From Xanthomonas massiliensis (GTDB taxonomy: Bacteria; Pseudomonadota; Gammaproteobacteria; Xanthomonadales; Xanthomonadaceae), in the NCBI RefSeq assembly GCF_900018785.1, contig NZ_FCOY01000006.1:186001-250000 (forward strand): DNA of 64,000 bases. The letters are read 5' to 3'. Under the pieces are notes generated by a model that was not told the DNA's origin, ran no database searches, and saw nothing but the letters and a program-made list of their open reading frames with translations. Every line of letters starts with the position of its first letter. Position 1 is the first letter of the stretch. Positions 59,593 to 64,000 of this stretch are shown piece after piece. A program made the translations under genes and the position numbers.

Positions 59593-61416
59593 TTGGTTCC
59601 GTCGGTCGAATCACCACGGCAGGACATCTGGAGCGGCTTGCGCCTGCCGCTGCTCGTGCTGCTGGTATTCCTGATCGTCGTGGTGCCGTACCTGTTCCTG
59701 CGCGAGGTCACGCGCGAGAGCCTGGAGGCGGCGTCCTGGGTGACCCATACCCAGAAGGTGCAGGCGGTCCTGCAGCAGGTGGTCGCCGACGTGCGCGACG
59801 TGGAGTCGGCGACGCTGGCCATGGCGCTGGGCATCAGCGCGCCCAGCCTGCGCACGCGCGTCGCCGAGGGCGAGGCGTCGTTGGCCCAGAACATCGACGT
59901 GCTCTCGCAGCTGGTGCGCGACAACCCCGACCAGCAGAACGAGATCGGCCAGCTGCAGGTGACGATCCGGCGCCGGCTGGAGCTGGCACGCGAGGTCGCC
60001 AGCCACCGCAACGAGCCGGAGCAGGCGCGCATGTTGGCCGAGGACATGGCCACGCGCTACCCGTTGCGCCCGCTGGCGGGCACGCTGCTGGCGCGCGAGG
60101 ACCGGCTGCTGGAAGTGCGCACCCAGCGCGCCGAGCGCATGCGCTGGTGGGCCAACATCCTGGGCTGGGTGGCAATGGGCGTGCAGCTGCTGCTGCTGTT
60201 CGCCATCGTGCGCTTGCTGCGGCGCCAGATCGGCCAGCGCCTGGAGGTCGAGCGCTCGCTGCTGCGCGCCAGCGCCCGTGCGACCGCGGTGCTGCAGACC
60301 GTGCGCGAGCCGATCGTGCTGCTCGACGGCAAGCAGAACCTGCTCATGTACAACCCTGCCTTCGCCGAACTGTACGGGCTCGAGGACGAGACCAGCGGCC
60401 TGACCCTGGACAAGGTCGGAAAGGGGGCCTGGGCCGATCCGGTGGTGCGCCAGCGCCTGGCCGACGTGATGCTGCGTGGCCGCGAGCTGTGGGACTACGA
60501 GCATGCGCAGAAGGGCGCCGACGGCGTGCCGCGCACGATGCTGCTCAACGCGCGGCGCATGCCGCTGCCCGACAGCGAGGACCGCGTGGTGCTGATGACG
60601 GTCAGCGACGTCACCGTGCAGAAGGCGGCGCAGCACCAGATCGAGCGGCTCAACCGCCAGCTAGAGGGCAAGGTCGAGCAGGTCTCGGAGGTCAACCGCG
60701 AGCTGGAGGCCTTCAGCTACTCGGTATCGCACGACCTGCGCGCGCCGCTGCGCCACATCTCCGGTTTCGTGGACAAGCTCGGCCGCCACCTGGGCGAGGC
60801 GGCCGACGAGAAGAGCCAGCACTACATGCAGGTCATTTCCAGCTCGGCCCAGCGCATGGCCGCGCTGATCGACGACCTGCTGGTCTACTCGCGCCTGGGA
60901 CGCAGCGCGCTGCGCCTGCAGGCGGTGGACATGCAGTCGATGGTGGCCGAGACCCGGTCCATGCTCGACTCGCAGATCGAGGAGAGCGACGACGGGCACC
61001 ACCGCGTGGAATGGCACATCGCGCCGCTGCCGGTGGTGGTCGCCGACGAGAACATGATGCGGCAGGTGTGGCAGAACCTGCTGGGCAACGCGGTCAAGTA
61101 CAGCGGCAAGCGCGACGTGGCGCAAATCCACGTGGACTACCGCCAGCAGCCCGACGGCAGCCACCTGTTCACGGTGAGCGACAACGGCGCCGGCTTCGAC
61201 ATGGCCTATGCCGGCAAGCTTTTCGGCGTGTTCCAGCGCCTGCACAAGGCCAGCGAGTATTCCGGCACCGGCATCGGCCTGGCCAGCGTGCGCCGCGTGC
61301 TCAGCCGCCACGGCGGGCGCATCTGGGCCGAGGCCGAGCCCGACAAGGGCGCCACCTTCCATTTCACGCTTCCTCCCGCGCTGGACGCGCCACAACGAGA
61401 GCCGACGACCGCATGA
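59593..61416 (+). CDS. CHASE3-PAS sensor histidine kinase
   Basis: Encodes 607 residues from a TTG start preceded by AGGAGGGG. Two membrane helices (about 17-35 and 182-203) bracket a periplasmic CHASE3-like helical domain (VTHTQKVQAVLQQVVADVRD). A PAS domain (about 225-345; VREPIVLLDGKQNLLMYNPA) follows. HisKA carries the phospho-accepting His in SYSVSHDLRAPLRHISGFVD (about residue 381), and the ATPase domain has QVWQNLLGNAVKYSGK, DNGAGFD and GTGIGLASVRRV. The HisKA type and downstream partner resemble phytochrome-like kinases that signal to Rcp1-type regulators, though no bilin-binding domain is present. It overlaps the next gene (ATGA). Confidence 0.92.
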   Translation: MVPSVESPRQDIWSGLRLPLLVLLVFLIVVVPYLFLREVTRESLEAASWVTHTQKVQAVLQQVVADVRDVESATLAMALGISAPSLRTRVAEGEASLAQNIDVLSQLVRDNPDQQNEIGQLQVTIRRRLELAREVASHRNEPEQARMLAEDMATRYPLRPLAGTLLAREDRLLEVRTQRAERMRWWANILGWVAMGVQLLLLFAIVRLLRRQIGQRLEVERSLLRASARATAVLQTVREPIVLLDGKQNLLMYNPAFAELYGLEDETSGLTLDKVGKGAWADPVVRQRLADVMLRGRELWDYEHAQKGADGVPRTMLLNARRMPLPDSEDRVVLMTVSDVTVQKAAQHQIERLNRQLEGKVEQVSEVNRELEAFSYSVSHDLRAPLRHISGFVDKLGRHLGEAADEKSQHYMQVISSSAQRMAALIDDLLVYSRLGRSALRLQAVDMQSMVAETRSMLDSQIEESDDGHHRVEWHIAPLPVVVADENMMRQVWQNLLGNAVKYSGKRDVAQIHVDYRQQPDGSHLFTVSDNGAGFDMAYAGKLFGVFQRLHKASEYSGTGIGLASVRRVLSRHGGRIWAEAEPDKGATFHFTLPPALDAPQREPTTA

Positions 61417-61853
61417 CCGCCATCCGTACCATCCTGCTTGCCGAAGACAGTCCTGCCGATGCGGAGATGGCCATCGACGCGCTGCGCGAGGCCCGGCTGG
61501 CCAACCCGATCGTCCACGTCGAGGACGGCGTGGAAGCCATGGACTACCTGCTGCGTCGCGGCGCGTTCGCCGACCGCGTCGAGGGCGTGCCCGCGGTCCT
61601 GCTGCTGGACATCAAGATGCCGCGCATGGACGGGCTCGAGGTGCTCAAGCAGATCCGCGCGGAGGACTCGCTCAAGCGCATGCCGGTGGTGATCCTGTCC
61701 TCCTCGCGCGAGGAGAGCGACCTGGCGCGCAGCTGGGACCTGGGCGTGAACGCCTACGTGGTCAAGCCCGTGGACATCGACCAGTTCTTCAACGCGGTCA
61801 AGACCCTGGGCACGTTCTGGGCGGTGATCAACGAAGCGCCCGAGGGCGAGTAA
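61413..61853 (+). CDS. Single-domain response regulator, Rcp1-like
   Basis: Encodes 146 residues made of one receiver domain: acidic pocket LLAEDSPADAEM, the long alpha1-beta2 region with DGVEAMDYLLRRGAFADR typical of Rcp1-type regulators, phospho-acceptor Asp in LLLDIKMPRMDGLE, ILSSSREESD, and Lys in AYVVKPVDIDQF. No output domain follows, so it acts by protein contact, probably as a phosphate shuttle. It starts inside the kinase stop codon and is followed 8 bp later by the hybrid kinase. Confidence 0.94.
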   Translation: MTAIRTILLAEDSPADAEMAIDALREARLANPIVHVEDGVEAMDYLLRRGAFADRVEGVPAVLLLDIKMPRMDGLEVLKQIRAEDSLKRMPVVILSSSREESDLARSWDLGVNAYVVKPVDIDQFFNAVKTLGTFWAVINEAPEGE

Positions 61854-61861
61854 GGCCTGCC

Positions 61862-63415
61862 ATGCCGCTGAACGGGCCACCGCTGGGGCCGATCAATGTC
61901 CTGCTGGTCGAGGACTCGGCCGAGGATGCGGAGCTGCTGTGCGACCAGTTGCTGGAATCCGGGCTGCAGGCCACGTTCCGGCGCGTGGACAACCGCGAGG
62001 ACCTGCACGAGGCGCTGGAGCGCTTCGGCCCGGACATCGTGCTTTCCGACCTGAGCATGCCCGGCTTCTCCGGCTACGAGGCGCTGGCGATGGTGCGCGA
62101 TCGCCATCCGCCGGTGCCCTTCATCTTCGTGTCCGGCACCATGGGCGAGGAGACCGCGGTCGAGGCGCTGCGCGAGGGCGCGGCCGACTACATCATCAAG
62201 CACAATCCGACCCGGCTGCCGTCGGCGGTGGCGCGCGCGATCCGCGAGGTCCGCAACGAGGTCGAGCGCCAGCGCGTGGAGCGCGAGCTGATCCGTGCCC
62301 AGCGCCTGGAAAGCATGGCGCTGCTGGCTGCCGGGCTGAGCCACGACCTGCGCAACATCCTGCAGCCGCTGCTGATCGTGCCGGACCTGCTCAAGAGCCG
62401 GTCCGACGATCCGCAGCTGCGCCAGCTCGCCAACGTGATCGCCGAATGCGGCCGGCGCGGGCACGAGATGGCCGAGTCGATGCTGTCGTTCGTGCGCGGT
62501 TCGCGCAAGGACAGCGAACGGGTGTCGGTGGCCTCGCTGTTCCAGGCAGTGCAGCTGCTGCTGGGCAGCAGCGTACCGCGCGGCGTGCAGTTGCACCTGG
62601 ACGTACCCGATGGCGACCTGGCCGTGCAGGCCAACTACACCGAGCTGCAGCAATGCCTGCTCAACCTCGGCCTGAACGCCATCCAGGCCATGCCCGAGGG
62701 CGGCGAGCTGACCCTCGGTGCGGTGGCGGCGGTGGACCAGGACGGCAACGACGCGGTGTGCTTCAGCGTCATCGACACCGGCATCGGCATGAGCCCGCAG
62801 ACCCTGCAGCGCCTGTTCACGCCGTTCTTCACCACCAAGCCCGACGGCACCGGGCTGGGCCTGAGCTCGTGCAAGCGCATCATCGAGTCCTATGGCGGGC
62901 GCATGGAGGTGTACAGCGAGCCGGGCAAGGGCACGCGCTTCGACATGTTCCTGCCGGAGCAGCCGGCCACCGGTCCGGTGGAGGAATTCACGCCGGTGCC
63001 GTTCGGCAACGGCCAGCGCATCCTGGTGGTCGACGGCGAGGCCACGCGGCTGTCGCTGCTGGGCAACGCGCTGTCAAGCCAGGGCTACCGCCCGTTGCTG
63101 GCAGGGGACGGGGCGGCCGCGCTGCGCCACGTGCGCAAGGACGACCTGCCCGACCTGATGATCGTCGATGCCGACATCATCCTGCTGTCGGCGGTGAGCC
63201 TGCTGCTGACCGTGGCGGAAATGGGCTACCGCGGTCCGGCCATCGTGCTCGAGGACGTGGGCGCGCCGCTGCAGCGCGAGCACCTGCCCGACGACATCGC
63301 CGTGCACGTGCTGACCAAGCCGCTGGAGATGCGCCGGGTGTTCCGCGCGGTCGGCGACACGCTGGCGCCGGCCGCGAGCCAGGCGGCGCCGCGCGTGCGC
63401 GACACGGTGGACTGA
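61862..63415 (+). CDS. Receiver-kinase-receiver hybrid protein
   Basis: Encodes 517 residues. An N-terminal receiver (VLLVEDSAEDAELLCDQLLE; Asp in IVLSDLSMPGFSG; Lys in DYIIKHNP) leads through a coiled helix to a cytoplasmic kinase core with His in AAGLSHDLRNILQPLLIVPD and ATPase motifs NLGLNAIQAMPEGG, DTGIGMS and GTGLGLSSCKRI. A C-terminal receiver follows (ILVVDGEATRLSLL, phospho-Asp in LMIVDADIILL, Lys in VLTKPLEMRR). No membrane span. With the preceding kinase and single-domain regulator it could form a multistep relay; the final output is not in the window. Confidence 0.9.
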   Translation: MPLNGPPLGPINVLLVEDSAEDAELLCDQLLESGLQATFRRVDNREDLHEALERFGPDIVLSDLSMPGFSGYEALAMVRDRHPPVPFIFVSGTMGEETAVEALREGAADYIIKHNPTRLPSAVARAIREVRNEVERQRVERELIRAQRLESMALLAAGLSHDLRNILQPLLIVPDLLKSRSDDPQLRQLANVIAECGRRGHEMAESMLSFVRGSRKDSERVSVASLFQAVQLLLGSSVPRGVQLHLDVPDGDLAVQANYTELQQCLLNLGLNAIQAMPEGGELTLGAVAAVDQDGNDAVCFSVIDTGIGMSPQTLQRLFTPFFTTKPDGTGLGLSSCKRIIESYGGRMEVYSEPGKGTRFDMFLPEQPATGPVEEFTPVPFGNGQRILVVDGEATRLSLLGNALSSQGYRPLLAGDGAAALRHVRKDDLPDLMIVDADIILLSAVSLLLTVAEMGYRGPAIVLEDVGAPLQREHLPDDIAVHVLTKPLEMRRVFRAVGDTLAPAASQAAPRVRDTVD

Positions 63416-63433
63416 GCCGCCGCGAGACGGGCC

Positions 63434-63922
63434 ATGGTCGATGTCATCCTCAGCCTGGGCAGCAACCTGCAGCCGGCGCACCACCTGGGGCGCGCGGTGC
63501 AGGCCCTGCGCCAGCGCTTCGGCCCGGTCACCGCGTCGAGCGCCTACCGCACCGCCGCCGTCGGGTTCGACGGCCCGGACTTCGTCAACAACGCCGTCGC
63601 CCTGCATACCGGGCTGGACGTGCAGGCCCTGGATGCGTGGCTGCATGCGCTGGAGGATGCCGAAGGCCGCGACCGCAGCCAGCCGCGCTATTCCAGCCGC
63701 ACCCTGGACGTGGACATCGTGTTCTACGGCGACCGCATCATCGACGGCCCGGGCCACCTGCGCATCCCGCGGCCCGAGCTCCGCCATGCCTTCGTGCTGC
63801 GGCCGGCGGCGGAGATCGCGCCGGACTTCGTCGATCCGCTCAGCGGCCGTACGCTGGCGCAGCTGTGGCGCGCGCATCCGGATTTCGGCCGGGCCCTCGA
63901 GGTGGTCGAGCTGGCCGCGTAG
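63434..63922 (+). CDS. folK: 2-amino-4-hydroxy-6-hydroxymethyldihydropteridine pyrophosphokinase
   Basis: Encodes 162 residues, normal for FolK/HPPK, which transfers pyrophosphate from ATP to hydroxymethyl-dihydropterin in folate synthesis. Signatures: VILSLGSNLQPAHHLGRAVQ, AYRTAAVGFDGPDFVNNAVA, and the ATP/magnesium motif SRTLDVDIVFYGDRIIDGPG with RIPRPELRHAFVLRPAAEIA. It stands 18 bp after the hybrid kinase gene, perhaps co-transcribed but functionally unrelated. The window ends 78 bp after its stop, and no further gene is recognised there. Confidence 0.95.
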   Translation: MVDVILSLGSNLQPAHHLGRAVQALRQRFGPVTASSAYRTAAVGFDGPDFVNNAVALHTGLDVQALDAWLHALEDAEGRDRSQPRYSSRTLDVDIVFYGDRIIDGPGHLRIPRPELRHAFVLRPAAEIAPDFVDPLSGRTLAQLWRAHPDFGRALEVVELAA

Positions 63923-64000
63923 GCCGGTTGTGGCCGCCCGCCGCGACGCCGGCCCCGAGCGCCTGACTGCCGCCAGGTGCCACGGTCTGCCACCGGCCAG

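Overview
High-GC gammaproteobacterial chromosome, most likely Xanthomonadaceae (Xanthomonas, Pseudoxanthomonas, Lysobacter or Luteimonas relatives). The type II secretion genes run F-G-H-I-J-K-L-M-N-D as in the Xanthomonas xps operon, with the secretin gene last and an XpsN-type gene before it. EttA, LipB/LipA, Prc, FolK and LpxR-like proteins also fit this family. Genus assignment is inference.

Layout. 1-9239: xps-type T2SS operon with 4-bp start/stop overlaps and a glycosyltransferase-like gene coupled to the secretin gene. 9240-17881: lower-GC accessory island. It holds an Rhs fragment, an IS30-family element with a 3-bp target duplication that splits a reverse-strand gene, a small orphan gene with a terminator, and an intact three-gene operon (secreted Rhs N-terminal protein, secreted Rhs core with variable C-terminus, small membrane protein as candidate immunity factor). 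17882-22974: reverse-strand operon for a phosphotransferase, a TonB-dependent receptor, a PnuC-family vitamin permease and a GntR/UTRA repressor, with a perfect 16-bp palindromic operator upstream. 23270-25320: GT2 glycosyltransferase and pncB. 25363-36616: cellulose synthase operon bcsD-P-A-B-Z-C, preceded by a CRP/Clp-like site. 36743-38336: two decayed genes (beta-lactamase-family, LysR). 38434-48553: two-partner secretion pair tpsB-tpsA, a decayed IS5-family element, and a NarL/NarX-type two-component system. 48869-59061: housekeeping and envelope genes (ettA, RcnB-like, LpxR-like, CsgG-like, DUF493-lipB-lipA, prc, DUF2242 lipoprotein). 59593-63922: CHASE3 sensor kinase, single-domain response regulator, receiver-kinase-receiver hybrid, then folK.

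Functional themes are the cell surface and secretion: T2SS exoenzymes, secreted Rhs toxin-like proteins, cellulose under c-di-GMP control (PilZ domain in BcsA), a TpsA exoprotein, and regulated vitamin-type uptake. The observations most worth checking are the split, Sec-exported Rhs module with a translationally coupled membrane gene; the IS30-interrupted gene whose frame is restored exactly on in-silico excision; and the uptake operon with its TGGTCTAGACCA-core operator.
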